DNA from: Brasilonema sp. UFV-L1
GTDB taxonomy: Bacteria; Cyanobacteriota; Cyanobacteriia; Cyanobacteriales; Nostocaceae
DNA: 64,000 nucleotides
Reading direction: 5' to 3'
Assembly (NCBI RefSeq): GCF_012912105.1
Contig: NZ_QMEA01000012.1
Coordinates: 1-64,000, forward strand
Shown here: one piece after another, positions 28,667-36,890 of the stretch
How positions within the stretch are numbered: position 1 is the first letter of the stretch
Layout of the letters: the number at the start of each line of letters is the position of its first letter
The notes under the pieces: model-generated
Told to the model about the DNA's origin: nothing
The model's input: the letters and a program-made list of their open reading frames with translations, nothing else
The model's database searches: none
Position numbers and translations under genes: made by a program

Positions 28667-28736
28667 TGAAGCGTTGAAGGAACGGGCAAGGAAGCTATAG
28701 TGGTTTATTCCTCAGATGTCTAAAAATGTCCTATCT
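28667..28736 (-). promoter_or_regulatory. Copy A of a duplicated 70-bp promoter segment
   Basis: On the minus strand TAGACA (28717-28722) and TATAGC (28694-28699) are separated by 17 bases, a sigma-70-like spacing, and GCCCGTTCCTTCAAC follows. 64 of 70 bases match copy B at 29480-29549. Located just upstream of the SnoaL-like gene. Confidence 0.65.
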
Positions 28737-28985
28737 TTTGACCGCTTCGTCGAAATATTTGCGGTCGAACTGCGATCGTTCTGCATTGGCAGGATTAAGC
28801 CAAAAATCGACATCAGACTTGCCGACATAGACCGTGGCAGCAGGAAACATCAGTTGACCGCCTTCGACCAGACTGCCGATGTGATCAGTATGGATATGGG
28901 TAATCAGAACCAGATCGATCTCGTTGAGTGCATAGCCCGGTGCCTTTAACAACACTTGTAGCTTGCCATCTAAATAAACACGAAT
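28731..28985 (-). pseudogene. Metallo-beta-lactamase fragment
   Basis: About 85 residues of an MBL-fold protein remain, with ITHIHTDHIGSLVEGG (HxHxDH) and FPAATVYVGKSDVDFW. Both the N-terminal strand region and the whole C-terminal half with the remaining metal ligands are missing. It ends at a stop (TAG at 28731-28733) right where promoter copy A begins, which suggests the gene was cut by the rearrangement that brought in that copy. The left boundary is approximate; it begins just after the RidA stop codon. Confidence 0.8.
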
Positions 28986-29001
28986 TTCGGAAATCAGTTG
29001 G

Positions 29002-29400
29002 TCACTTAAGTGCTGCTGTTGCCTCAATTTCAACCAATGTTTCTGGAGAGGCAAGTGAGGAAACACCAATGCCAGTAAGAGCGGGGCGCGATTCTGCCAG
29101 AAATTGCGCGATAATTGGTGCGATAGTCCCCATAAATTCTCCAAGTTCACCACGAACATAGATGCGAAGGCTAAGCAGATTCTCTACGGAGCTTCCCGAT
29201 GCATCTAGGACGACCTTTAGGTTCGTTAGCACGTTCGAGAGTTGCCCCTCGACGGTATGGCATGAGACTTGATAGTTCACGTCCCAGTCAACTTGACCAG
29301 AAATGTAAACGGTAGCCGATGCGGTATCGATAACAGCATGGGACATTCCGTGTGGTCTTCCATCATAGAGTTGTGGCGGATTAATAAGTTGCTTTCTCAT
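29002..29400 (-). CDS. RidA/YjgF-family protein
   Basis: 132 residues with the RidA layout: VYISGQVDWD in the N-terminal part, QLSNVLTNLKVVLDASGSSVENLLSLRIYV, and a C-terminal ALTGIGVSSLASPETLVEIEATA. RidA proteins hydrolyse reactive enamine/imine intermediates. The canonical Arg in the RxxxE-type site of true RidA is not obvious (here ESRPALTGIG), so it may belong to a divergent Rid subfamily acting on another substrate. It is first behind promoter copy B and downstream of the AraC gene, on the same strand. Confidence 0.87.
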   Translation of the reverse strand: MRKQLINPPQLYDGRPHGMSHAVIDTASATVYISGQVDWDVNYQVSCHTVEGQLSNVLTNLKVVLDASGSSVENLLSLRIYVRGELGEFMGTIAPIIAQFLAESRPALTGIGVSSLASPETLVEIEATAALK

Positions 29401-29479
29401 TATGTCTAAGTCCTTACTGCGGTTATAACAGCTAAAATTAGTTTAAAAAACATGGCGGATGTATTCCATAACCTTGTTA

Positions 29480-29549
29480 TGAAGAGTTGAAGGAACGGGC
29501 AAGGAAGCTACAGTGGTTTATTCCTGAAATGTCTAACAATGCCCTATCT
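29480..29549 (-). promoter_or_regulatory. Copy B of the duplicated promoter segment
   Basis: Minus-strand TAGACA (29530-29535) and TGTAGC (29507-29512), 17 bases apart, followed by GCCCGTTCCTTCAAC. It lies between the AraC-family gene and the RidA gene. The conserved part outside the -35/-10 boxes could hold the AraC-family operator. Confidence 0.65.
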
Positions 29550-29622
29550 GTCTGAAGTGTACTGAGTTCCAATGCTCGACTTCTTTCAGATTCTTACAAC
29601 GCTTTATCAGATTCTTATGGTT

Positions 29623-30528
29623 TTAGCGAACCTGTTTCGGTGTCATTCTAGTGAGGCGTTTAAAGTGTTGAGTCAGATGGCTTTGACTGGAAAAACCCAC
29701 TTGTAATGCAATGTCGGCGATCGCCAAATCCGTTGTCAACAGCAGCAGCTTTGCCTGGTCCACCCGCTGTTTAATGACATACTGATGAGGAGAAATACCT
29801 GTGGCGCGTTTGAACAAACTGGCAAAGTAAGTGGGGCTGATATTAATGACTCCTGCAATTTCAACCAGTGATAAATCTCGGTCAAGGTGAGTGTGAATAT
29901 AGTCGATCGCTTGCTGCAATTGAGCGTGAGTTAAGCTTCTGTTCTGGGACGTAATTGTCTGCGTGAAGGTGGAATAATGTCGTAGAAGATGAATGACTAA
30001 TACCTGAGTCAATGATTCCACATATAATTGACCCATCATCCCGCCTGACTTTAACTCAGCCAAGAGCAGCATAGCGACATGCTGAAGGTGTAAATCCTGC
30101 TTAGAGAAACAGTTCACGAGGTTGATCCCATCCCTATCAAACTCAGATGTTTCTGCAACTTGCGTGATCAACTCCGGTTTCAAGTGAATGTGCAGCGCTG
30201 GCTGGTAGGTACCACTTCCCCGACAGCGCCAGTAGCTGGGTTGTCCAGCAGGAACAAAGATGCTGTCACCCTTTTGAACGATTGATTCATGCAGGCAATC
30301 GTCACGCTTTTGGGTCAAATGGACGGGGTGTCCCAGGGGTAAGTTGAGCCAATGATCTGACAGGGCAGGAAGTTCAGTTTCACTTGGAGTCGGAGGATTC
30401 TGATACTGTTCAACCAAGATCCCTTTCCAGCCAATTTGCCGACTGGATAACACCAGAGATTTATTCAACCGTTGGTTGAGTTCGCTCGGGCTGATAAGGT
30501 TGGTTGTCACAGGTTTTGTTTTCAGCAT
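29623..30528 (-). CDS. AraC-family transcriptional regulator
   Basis: 301 residues. The C-terminal ~100 residues have two helix-turn-helix motifs: DLSLVEIAGVINISPTYFASLFKRATG, and ADIALQVGFSSQSHLTQHFKRLTRMTP, the AraC signature. The N-terminal part is a cupin-like sensor region (VQKGDSIFVPAGQPSYWRC). It lies upstream of and codirectional with the RidA and SnoaL-NmrA-MBL genes. The duplicated 70-bp segment in front of each of these is the natural candidate target. The inducer is unknown. Confidence 0.92.
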   Translation of the reverse strand: MLKTKPVTTNLISPSELNQRLNKSLVLSSRQIGWKGILVEQYQNPPTPSETELPALSDHWLNLPLGHPVHLTQKRDDCLHESIVQKGDSIFVPAGQPSYWRCRGSGTYQPALHIHLKPELITQVAETSEFDRDGINLVNCFSKQDLHLQHVAMLLLAELKSGGMMGQLYVESLTQVLVIHLLRHYSTFTQTITSQNRSLTHAQLQQAIDYIHTHLDRDLSLVEIAGVINISPTYFASLFKRATGISPHQYVIKQRVDQAKLLLLTTDLAIADIALQVGFSSQSHLTQHFKRLTRMTPKQVR

Positions 30529-30902
30529 TTAACTCATCCATTTGACCCAGCACCACTCCTAGATTAGCAAAATGGCGATCTGATATAGCAATTCTATTTG
30601 ATTTGTGAAAAAGATTTTGATTTAATGAACCGCACGCCTTTGCAGAGGGCGCACAGGAGAATAAAAGAGTTTGACTTAGTTTCACGGAGCGCGTAGCGTG
30701 CCCGTAGGGCATATGATTTAGGACTGCTATAGGTGATGTTAAAACCCACACACAAGCTGTCTCTGAGTGCGAATGCCCAACGCCAGATGCTTATGGCGTC
30801 AGCCATAGGGTTTTGAGAATGATGCAAGATCTTAGATGGGCATTGCCTATATATGTAGTAGACCTTTGAGATATTGGTGACCAATGCCACCCTACAAAAA
30901 AC
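30529..30902. other. Intergenic region with a MITE-like repeat
   Basis: Several short frames overlap here, but none resembles a protein. Imperfect terminal inverted repeats bound about 30580-30732: TATAGCAATTCTATTTGAT on the left, and a right end whose complement reads TATAGCAGTCCTAAATCAT. The interior has the palindromic GC-rich block GCGCGTAGCGTGCCCGTAGGGC. Confidence 0.55.
30580..30732. mobile_element. Degenerate MITE-like element
   Basis: Imperfect ~20-bp inverted termini (30584-30602 and 30713-30731) surround ~110 bp of non-coding sequence with a GC-rich palindrome. The family of TATAGCAGTCCTAAAT-ended elements is common in filamentous cyanobacteria as far as I recall. Confidence 0.5.
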
Positions 30903-31193
30903 TCAAGCAGCTAAGGGTTGCAATTGTTTCGTCAGAAAGTTGGTGATAAGCATTGCAATGGTTTCACCGTCTTCCTCAAGAGCAAAATGTCCTGTGTTAA
31001 GCAAGTGGAATTCAATATTTTTCAAATCCCGTAGGTAAGGATAAGCACCATCGGCAGGAAAAATCTGGTCATTCTTGCCCCAAACGACTAATGTTGGAGG
31101 TTGATACTTGCGGAAGTACTCTTGCCATTGGGGATACAACGGTGGATTAGAACCGTAGCTATAGAACAGCGCCAACTGAATGTCACTATTACC
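30903..31193 (-). pseudogene. 3' fragment of an alpha/beta hydrolase
   Basis: The C-terminal ~97 residues of the hydrolase encoded at 33667-34536 are repeated here ([11 protein letters not shown] to TKQLQPLAA), with a few substitutions. The His motif (TGHFALEE) and the acid motif (GKNDQIFP) are present, but the nucleophile half is absent. The homology stops at about 31193, where the 3' end of an ABC exporter gene on the other strand begins. Confidence 0.88.
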
Positions 31194-31292
31194 AAAAAGG
31201 GAGTTATCGCTGAACGCGGAAATCATTTGGATTTGTTGCGGCAAAAAGGTTTGTACTGGTCATTGTATCAAAGGCAGCAGGCAAATATCTGA
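31194..31292 (+). pseudogene. 3' fragment of a HlyB-like ABC exporter gene
   Basis: The last ~31 codons match the 3' end of the exporter gene at 26190-26280 (shared protein tail [14 protein letters not shown]), with silent differences at several third codon positions. So it is an older or paralogous copy, not a fresh duplicate. No start or upstream part is present; it abuts the hydrolase fragment. Confidence 0.88.
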
Positions 31293-31342
31293 TATCAATA
31301 AAGTCTAGACTATTAAGAATTCTTAGACAAATAGGATGTGCC

Positions 31343-33187
31343 ATGCCGACCTATCGATCCAAAACCTCCACCCAGGGACGCAATATGGCCGGTGCCCGCG
31401 CACTCTGGCGCGCCACCGGAATGCACACTGCGGATTTCGAGAAGCCAATCATTGCGATCGCCAACTCCTTTAGCCAATTCGTACCCGGCCACGTTCACCT
31501 GAAGGATCTGGGCCAATTGGTGTGCCGTGAGATTGAAGCCGCCGGTGGTGTCGCCAAGGAATTCAACACCATCGCAGTGGACGATGGCATCGCTATGGGC
31601 CATGACGGGATGCTCTACAGTCTGCCCTCGCGCGAGATCATCGCCGATTCAGTCGAGTACATGGTCAACGCCCATTGTGCCGACGCCCTGGTCTGCATTT
31701 CCAACTGTGATAAAATCACCCCCGGTATGTTGATGGCAGCCCTGCGTCTCAACATTCCCGCAGTATTCGTCTCCGGCGGTCCCATGGAAGCTGGCAAGAC
31801 GAAGCTCTCGGAGCACAAACTGGACTTGGTGGACGCCATGGTGGTTGCCGCAAACGACACTATCAGCGACGAGGTTGTCGAAGAATATGAGCGTTCTGCG
31901 TGCCCGACCTGTGGCTCTTGCTCCGGCATGTTCACCGCCAACTCAATGAACTGTCTAACCGAAGCCATCGGTCTGGCTTTGCCAGGCAACGGCACCGTGC
32001 TTGCGACCCATTTCGACCGTAAGGATCTGTTCCTCAACGCCGCGCGAACCATTGTCAGCATTACCCGCCGCTACTACGAGCAGGACGATGAATCGATACT
32101 ACCACGCTCCGTGGCCAGTTTCAAAGCGTTTGAAAATGCCATGATGCTGGACATCGCCATGGGCGGTTCCACCAACACCATTCTGCACTTGCTGGCCGCC
32201 GCCACCGAAGCTGATGTCAATTTCACCTTGACCGACATTGATCGCCTCTCGCGCAAGGTTCCACAACTGTGCAAGGTAGCACCCAACACACCCCAATATC
32301 ATATCGAGGATGTCCACCGTGCCGGCGGCATCCTCAGTATTCTCGGGGAGCTGGATCGTGCCGGACTGCTCCACACGGACGTGCCGACAGTCCACAGTAA
32401 AACGCTGAAGGAAGCGCTCGCTCACTGGGATGTTATGTGTACCGATGACGAAGCCGTCCACACCTTCTTCAAAGCCGGTCCTGCGGGTATTCCAACTCAG
32501 CAAGCTTTCAGTCAATCGACCCGGTGGCCCTCACTCGATCTGGATCGGGAAAACGGCTGTATCCGCCGCCTCGAAAACGCCTACAGCACCGAGGGCGGAC
32601 TTGCTGTGCTATACGGCAACCTAGCTGAGCGCGGTTGTATTGTCAAGACCGCAGGCGTAGACGAAAGCATTCATGTGTTTGAAGGTCGGGCGCGCATTTA
32701 TGAAAGTCAGGATGCCGCTGTCAAAGGAATTCTTAGGGATGAAGTGGAACCAGGCGACGTGGTGATCATTCGCTATGAAGGTCCGCGTGGTGGGCCTGGT
32801 ATGCAGGAAATGCTCTATCCAACCAGTTACCTTAAATCCAAGGGTCTGGGCAAGGTTTGTGCATTATTGACCGACGGCCGCTTCTCAGGCGGTACTTCGG
32901 GACTCTCGATTGGTCATGCCTCTCCGGAGGCGGCAGCGGGCGGCAACATTGCTCTGGTCAAGGACGGCGATCGCATCCGGATCGACATCCCCAATCGCAG
33001 CATCAATGTGGATCTATCGGCGGAGGAATTAGCCAACCGTCGTGTTGCAATGGAAGCGAAGGGCAAAGATGCCTGGAAGCCTGCGCTGCCCCGGCAGCGT
33101 CGGGTGAGTGCGGCGCTCAAGGCTTATGCACTGCTGGCGACTAGCGCGGATACTGGCGCGGTACGAAACCTGAAAATGCTTGAGTAG
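31343..33187 (+). CDS. ilvD: Dihydroxy-acid dehydratase, proteobacterial type
   Basis: Dehydrates 2,3-dihydroxy-isovalerate and its methyl homologue in valine/isoleucine synthesis, using an Fe-S cluster. The 614-residue length is the long form typical of gammaproteobacteria (cyanobacterial enzymes are near 560). Cluster cysteines: C122 in [10 protein letters not shown] and the [11 protein letters not shown] run (C187-C193). [20 protein letters not shown] is the C-terminal signature. The region [22 protein letters not shown] is an insert typical of the long form. GC content is well above that of its neighbours, yet it already carries HIP1-like GCGATCGC sites, suggesting acquisition followed by some residence. 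Probably a second ilvD; the native one would be elsewhere. Confidence 0.94.
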   Translation: MPTYRSKTSTQGRNMAGARALWRATGMHTADFEKPIIAIANSFSQFVPGHVHLKDLGQLVCREIEAAGGVAKEFNTIAVDDGIAMGHDGMLYSLPSREIIADSVEYMVNAHCADALVCISNCDKITPGMLMAALRLNIPAVFVSGGPMEAGKTKLSEHKLDLVDAMVVAANDTISDEVVEEYERSACPTCGSCSGMFTANSMNCLTEAIGLALPGNGTVLATHFDRKDLFLNAARTIVSITRRYYEQDDESILPRSVASFKAFENAMMLDIAMGGSTNTILHLLAAATEADVNFTLTDIDRLSRKVPQLCKVAPNTPQYHIEDVHRAGGILSILGELDRAGLLHTDVPTVHSKTLKEALAHWDVMCTDDEAVHTFFKAGPAGIPTQQAFSQSTRWPSLDLDRENGCIRRLENAYSTEGGLAVLYGNLAERGCIVKTAGVDESIHVFEGRARIYESQDAAVKGILRDEVEPGDVVIIRYEGPRGGPGMQEMLYPTSYLKSKGLGKVCALLTDGRFSGGTSGLSIGHASPEAAAGGNIALVKDGDRIRIDIPNRSINVDLSAEELANRRVAMEAKGKDAWKPALPRQRRVSAALKAYALLATSADTGAVRNLKMLE

Positions 33188-33666
33188 AGAAATACGTAGA
33201 CACAAAAACGAGGGTTGTGTCGCTTGCAACAGATCAATGACGAGAAGGCAGAAGTACGTGCAGCAGAAGTGACAAGTGAAACCGTTAACCTAAGCATGGG
33301 AGTCACCCCCCATGCTCGGCTTCAGAAGTCTAAGGGTTACGCTGAGTCCCAAGGGGACACGCTGCGCGTACCCCTTGCGGGGTTGGGCTTTTACCTAGAA
33401 AAATCTGCCAGCCTCCGGAAAAATCGCCCCATGAAAAGTTGTGATTTTTGTATACCAGTTGACAATTTGGGCGATTTTTCCGCTTCAACGTTGACTCTAA
33501 ACCCGTTACTTGTAATGAGGCACCGCAGTTTTTCCGGGTTTGATGAAACGGGCGCTTTGCGCTTACGCGAACAGCACGCATCTGTTTTTTCTACTTTCTT
33601 CTTATGCACTTATTGTCTTTCCTGTCAATACGTAAGTTGTAATACTGTTCCGGTAGAGAGTGAAAA
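33188..33666. other. Intergenic region, 479 bp, with structured repeat element
   Basis: No gene was seen. It holds a short hairpin GCATGGG-AGTCACCC-CCCATGC (33294-33315), a GC-rich palindromic patch (33345-33385), and the ~120-bp hairpin element at 33398-33516 that recurs at 43031-43150. Confidence 0.6.
33398..33516 (-). repeat. Dispersed hairpin element, copy 1
   Basis: On the minus strand it runs from ATTACAAGTAAC to GGCAGATTTTTC and aligns over its full length with 43031-43150. Its core is a 13-bp perfect stem, GGAAAAATCGCCC with GGGCGATTTTTCC (33417-33429 and 33468-33480 on the plus strand), and the loop contains AATTGTCAACTGG. Non-coding. Confidence 0.75.
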
Positions 33667-34536
33667 TTAAGCAGCTAAGAGTTGCAGTTGTTTCGTCAAA
33701 AAATTGGTAATCAGCAAAGCAATGGTTTCACCGTCTTCCTCTAGAGCAAAATGCCCTGTATTAAGCAAATGAAATTCAATATTTTTCAAATCCCGTAGGT
33801 AAGGATAAGCACCATCAGCAGGAAAAATCTGGTCATTCTTGCCCCAAACGACTAATGTTGGAGGTTGATAATTGCGGAAGTACTCCTGCCATTGGGGATA
33901 CAACGGTGGATTAGAACCGTAACTGTAGAATAGCGCCAACTGAATGTCACGATTTCCAGGTCGGTCAAGTAACGGCTGGTCGATATTCCAGTTGTCAGGA
34001 CTAATCGATTCAGGATTGCGGACTCCGTGAGTATATTGCCATTGGGTTGCATCCAAGGTGAGAAGTTGTCTCAAATTGTCAGCATTCTCAGGTGTACGTT
34101 CTTTCCAATAAGCCTTAAGCGGTTCCCAGAACTCGCGAAGTCCTTCTTCATAAGCATTTCCATTTTGCACAATGAGCGCTTCAACTTGCTCTGGATGCTT
34201 AGCTGCAATTCTATATCCAATTGGGGCACCATAATCCATTAGATAAAGGCTATACTTTTTCAATCCAAGCGCTTCAATAAATTTCTCCATCACCTCAGCC
34301 AAATGATCAAAGGTGTATTCAAACTCATCTACCGTTGGCATCGAACTGTTACCAAAGCCAGGGTAATCAGGTGCAACCAGATGGAACTTGTCGGCTAAAG
34401 CACCCATCAAATTACGAAACATATGCGATGAAGTTGGAAAGCCATGAAGCAAAACGATTGTTGGAGATAGTGGTGAACCTGCTTCACGGTAGGAAATATG
34501 GAGACTATCAATCTCAATTGTGCGATATGTGGACAT
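33667..34536 (-). CDS. Alpha/beta hydrolase with Asp nucleophile (dehalogenase/epoxide-hydrolase-like)
   Basis: The order of motifs is oxyanion [12 protein letters not shown], nucleophile elbow [11 protein letters not shown] (Asp rather than Ser), acid [11 protein letters not shown], and base [11 protein letters not shown]. An Asp nucleophile points to the haloalkane/fluoroacetate dehalogenase or epoxide hydrolase branch. ~290 residues, full length. The frame also has TTG 34545, but ATG 34536 is more natural. It is divergent from a TetR gene with palindromic sites between them, so probably repressed by that regulator. A 3' fragment of the same gene lies at 30903-31193. Confidence 0.9.
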   Translation of the reverse strand: MSTYRTIEIDSLHISYREAGSPLSPTIVLLHGFPTSSHMFRNLMGALADKFHLVAPDYPGFGNSSMPTVDEFEYTFDHLAEVMEKFIEALGLKKYSLYLMDYGAPIGYRIAAKHPEQVEALIVQNGNAYEEGLREFWEPLKAYWKERTPENADNLRQLLTLDATQWQYTHGVRNPESISPDNWNIDQPLLDRPGNRDIQLALFYSYGSNPPLYPQWQEYFRNYQPPTLVVWGKNDQIFPADGAYPYLRDLKNIEFHLLNTGHFALEEDGETIALLITNFLTKQLQLLAA

Positions 34537-34576
34537 AGCTCTCAAATTCTCCTGATTTCAAATTTTTAATATAACG

Positions 34577-34708
34577 TTCGGTACAATAACAGGACACACA
34601 ACAAAATATTGCTTGGAAATAAATGTTTTCCGCAATGTGCTTGATATCTTTATCTTTTTGTACCAAACATTCAGTACAATTCTACTGTACCGATTATTCG
34701 GTATAATG
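34577..34708. promoter_or_regulatory. Probable TetR operator sites
   Basis: Related motifs occur three times in the divergent gap: TTCGGTACAAT (34577-34587); a palindrome TCAGTACA-N7-TGTACCGA (34672-34694, arms matching at 7 of 8 bases); and ATTCGGTATAAT (34697-34708). Spacing and repetition suit binding by the adjacent TetR-family protein. Confidence 0.6.
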
Positions 34709-34732
34709 TCAACAGGTTAAAGAAAAAATTCG

Positions 34733-35281
34733 ATGGACAAAATTGAAGCGTCTCGGCGATTAGTCAACGTGTTTCGTCAGTATGGTTATGAAGGAGCAAC
34801 CTTGTCTCGAATCTCTCAAGCAACTGGGTTAGGTAAAGCAAGCTTATACCATCACTTCCCCAAAGGAAAACAGGAGATGGCAGAGGCGGTGCTGGAATAT
34901 GTGAGTCAGTGGTTTGGAGTAGCAATCCTCGAACCGTTACACCGTTCGGGTGAACCAAGAAAGCGCATTCAGGCTATGAATGAAAGTCTCAAGCAATTTT
35001 ACAATTGTGGGCGCGATGCGTGTCTGTTAGCGATATTTAGTCTTGGCGATTCCAACGATTTATTTCATGAGCAAGTAAATCAAATGCTTAATGCTTGGAT
35101 TGATGGTTTAGCGCAGGTGTTAGAAGAAGCAGGTTTGCCTAAAACACAAGCACGTCAACGAGCAGAGGATGCGGTGATCCAAGTTCAAGGTGCGCTCGTT
35201 TTAACGCGGGGACTCAATAACACCGTGCCATTTGAAAGGGTTTTGCAGCAACTTCCAGATCAGCTTTTGCACAATGAATAG
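34733..35281 (+). CDS. TetR-family transcriptional regulator
   Basis: 182 residues with the N-terminal TetR helix-turn-helix (YGYEGATLSRISQATGLGKASLYHHFPKGKQEM). The helical C-terminal domain (RDACLLAIFSLGD, VNQMLNAWIDGLAQVLEEAGL) resembles the LmrA/YxaF branch. Divergent from the alpha/beta hydrolase across a gap with repeated TTCGGTACAAT-type sites. The natural reading is a repressor of that hydrolase and of itself, released by a small molecule. The tsf-like gene starts 117 bp downstream on the same strand and may have its own promoter. Confidence 0.92.
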   Translation: MDKIEASRRLVNVFRQYGYEGATLSRISQATGLGKASLYHHFPKGKQEMAEAVLEYVSQWFGVAILEPLHRSGEPRKRIQAMNESLKQFYNCGRDACLLAIFSLGDSNDLFHEQVNQMLNAWIDGLAQVLEEAGLPKTQARQRAEDAVIQVQGALVLTRGLNNTVPFERVLQQLPDQLLHNE

Positions 35282-35398
35282 AACTTGCATTTCGCACAAA
35301 GCAAATACATTGGAAAATTGGTGTTGAGGTTAAACTGAGTAAAGAGTGCCTTTTCACAAAACTATATTTGTGAGCGTAATGGTAGGAATTGGGGCAAC

Positions 35399-36400
35399 AT
35401 GGCGGAAATATCTGCAAAACTCGTCCAAGAGCTACGCCAAAAAACTGGTGCTGGTATGATGGACTGCAAAAAGGCACTGCGACAAACTGATGGTGACATG
35501 GAAGAAGCTATTGAGTGGCTGCGACAAAAGGGCATCGCCAAAGCCGATAAGGGCGCAGGACGTATTGCAGCAGAGGGTCTGGTGGATAAATACATTCAAC
35601 CCGGAGGTCGGGTTGGTGTGCTCATAGAAGTCAACTGCCAAACAGATTTTGTTGCTCGTAACGAAGCATTCAAAGGTCTGGTTCAAAATCTGGCGAAGCA
35701 AGCAACGACTGCTGAGAGTGTTGAGGCCATGCTTGCTCAACCTTACATTGAAGATGAAAGTGTTAAGGTAGAAGATTTCATCAAGCAAACTAGTGGTCAA
35801 CTTGGTGAAAATATCCAACTGCGTCGCTTCGCCAAATTTGCACTGGCAGAAGGTACAAAAGGGGTAGTAGACAGCTATATCCATACTGGTGGTCGAGTTG
35901 GTGTGTTAGTCGAACTGAACACTGAGAATGATTCAGTCGCAGATCGTAGCGAGTTTCAAACTCTGGCACGGAATGTAGCCATGCAAGTTGCAGCTTGCCC
36001 AAACGTTGAGTACGTGAACGTAGACGAAATTCCCGCTCAAGTTGCTCAAAAGGAAAAGGATATCGAAATGGGGCGGGATGATTTGGCAAACAAGCCACAG
36101 AACATCAAAGAAAAGATTGTTCAAGGACGAATTGAAAAACGTCTACAAGAAATGAGTTTGCTAGATCAACCTTACATTCGCGATCCTCATATCACAGTCA
36201 AAGATCTGCTACAGCAGAACACAGCCCAACTCGGTAGTTTCATTCAAGTTCATCGTTTCAGGCGTTTTATATTGGGCGAAGGTATTGATAACAAAGATGA
36301 CAGTGGCGGTTCTTCCCCAAGTCCTATTCCACTCAGACCAAGTCCCAAACCATCCAGCGATGATATAGCCGAATTACCACCAGCAGCAAACCTATCATAA
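35399..36400 (+). CDS. tsf: Elongation factor Ts, stand-alone paralogue with Ser/Pro tail
   Basis: EF-Ts exchanges GDP for GTP on EF-Tu. The N-terminal UBA-like part is canonical ([21 protein letters not shown]), followed by the core [18 protein letters not shown] and the cyanobacterial inner repeat ([16 protein letters not shown]). The conserved block [14 protein letters not shown] is present. Two oddities: rpsB, the usual upstream partner, is absent, and the protein ends with a ~33-residue Ser/Pro/Asp-rich tail ([20 protein letters not shown]). At 333 residues it is longer than the ~313 I expect for cyanobacteria. This suggests a second tsf copy, perhaps with altered role. Confidence 0.9.
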   Translation: MAEISAKLVQELRQKTGAGMMDCKKALRQTDGDMEEAIEWLRQKGIAKADKGAGRIAAEGLVDKYIQPGGRVGVLIEVNCQTDFVARNEAFKGLVQNLAKQATTAESVEAMLAQPYIEDESVKVEDFIKQTSGQLGENIQLRRFAKFALAEGTKGVVDSYIHTGGRVGVLVELNTENDSVADRSEFQTLARNVAMQVAACPNVEYVNVDEIPAQVAQKEKDIEMGRDDLANKPQNIKEKIVQGRIEKRLQEMSLLDQPYIRDPHITVKDLLQQNTAQLGSFIQVHRFRRFILGEGIDNKDDSGGSSPSPIPLRPSPKPSSDDIAELPPAANLS

Positions 36401-36408
36401 GGGTAGTC

Positions 36409-36552
36409 ATGGGAGAAGCGAAACGTGGTCGTCAACAAAATCCAAACTACGGAAATAATCGAAGTGATACACCATTAGTGCTTACTTTCACTCTTGTAGA
36501 ACCCTTGCCTGATGGAACATATTTAGGTATTGAGAAAATATGTGGCAATTAA
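36409..36552 (+). CDS. Small hypothetical protein (47 aa)
   Basis: ATG 36409 opens a 47-codon frame beginning MGEAKRGRQQNPNYG, a start seen on several small conserved proteins, and ending EKICGN. It begins 8 bases after tsf ends and overlaps the next ORF by 13 bp, so the three may be cotranslated. Function unknown; short length makes it uncertain. Confidence 0.5.
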   Translation: MGEAKRGRQQNPNYGNNRSDTPLVLTFTLVEPLPDGTYLGIEKICGN

Positions 36553-36794
36553 CAGATCCTACAACTAGAAAAGCAGAATTGGACTTTACATCTTCTGGTC
36601 AGTCTGTAGTTTCCGTTACACAACTGTGGGATGGTAGTGTTCAGCTTATCAATGCAATTGAGTTTGTAAATTGGGGAGATTTACCCCTTCAATTTGTTGT
36701 TTGTGAAGCTTGTGGGTTTGTGAGGTGTCAACCTCAGGGTTGGGTTGAGCTGAAACGAGATATCTTGAACCTGGATACATTATTAACTGATTAG
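36540..36794 (+). CDS. Hypothetical protein (84 aa) with Cys-x-x-Cys
   Basis: This 84-residue soluble protein contains VVCEACGFVRCQPQGWVELK, with a CxxC that may bind a metal, and beta-rich N-terminal sequence (SVTQLWDGSVQLINA). It starts within the end of the upstream 47-codon frame, suggesting coupled translation. I do not recognise the family, although it has the look of a conserved cyanobacterial small protein. Confidence 0.6.
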   Translation: MWQLTDPTTRKAELDFTSSGQSVVSVTQLWDGSVQLINAIEFVNWGDLPLQFVVCEACGFVRCQPQGWVELKRDILNLDTLLTD

Positions 36795-36890
36795 GCTGCA
36801 TTAGGCGATTGGTGCAACACCATTGAATTAATGAGTAAGTGATTCCACAAAATGTCCCAAAATGTAGACCAATCTTAACCCACACAAGCA

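Noticed and set aside
30461-30890. Two ~97-codon frames on the minus strand
   Set aside because: They overlap the AraC gene start and an MITE-like repeat, and resemble no protein.
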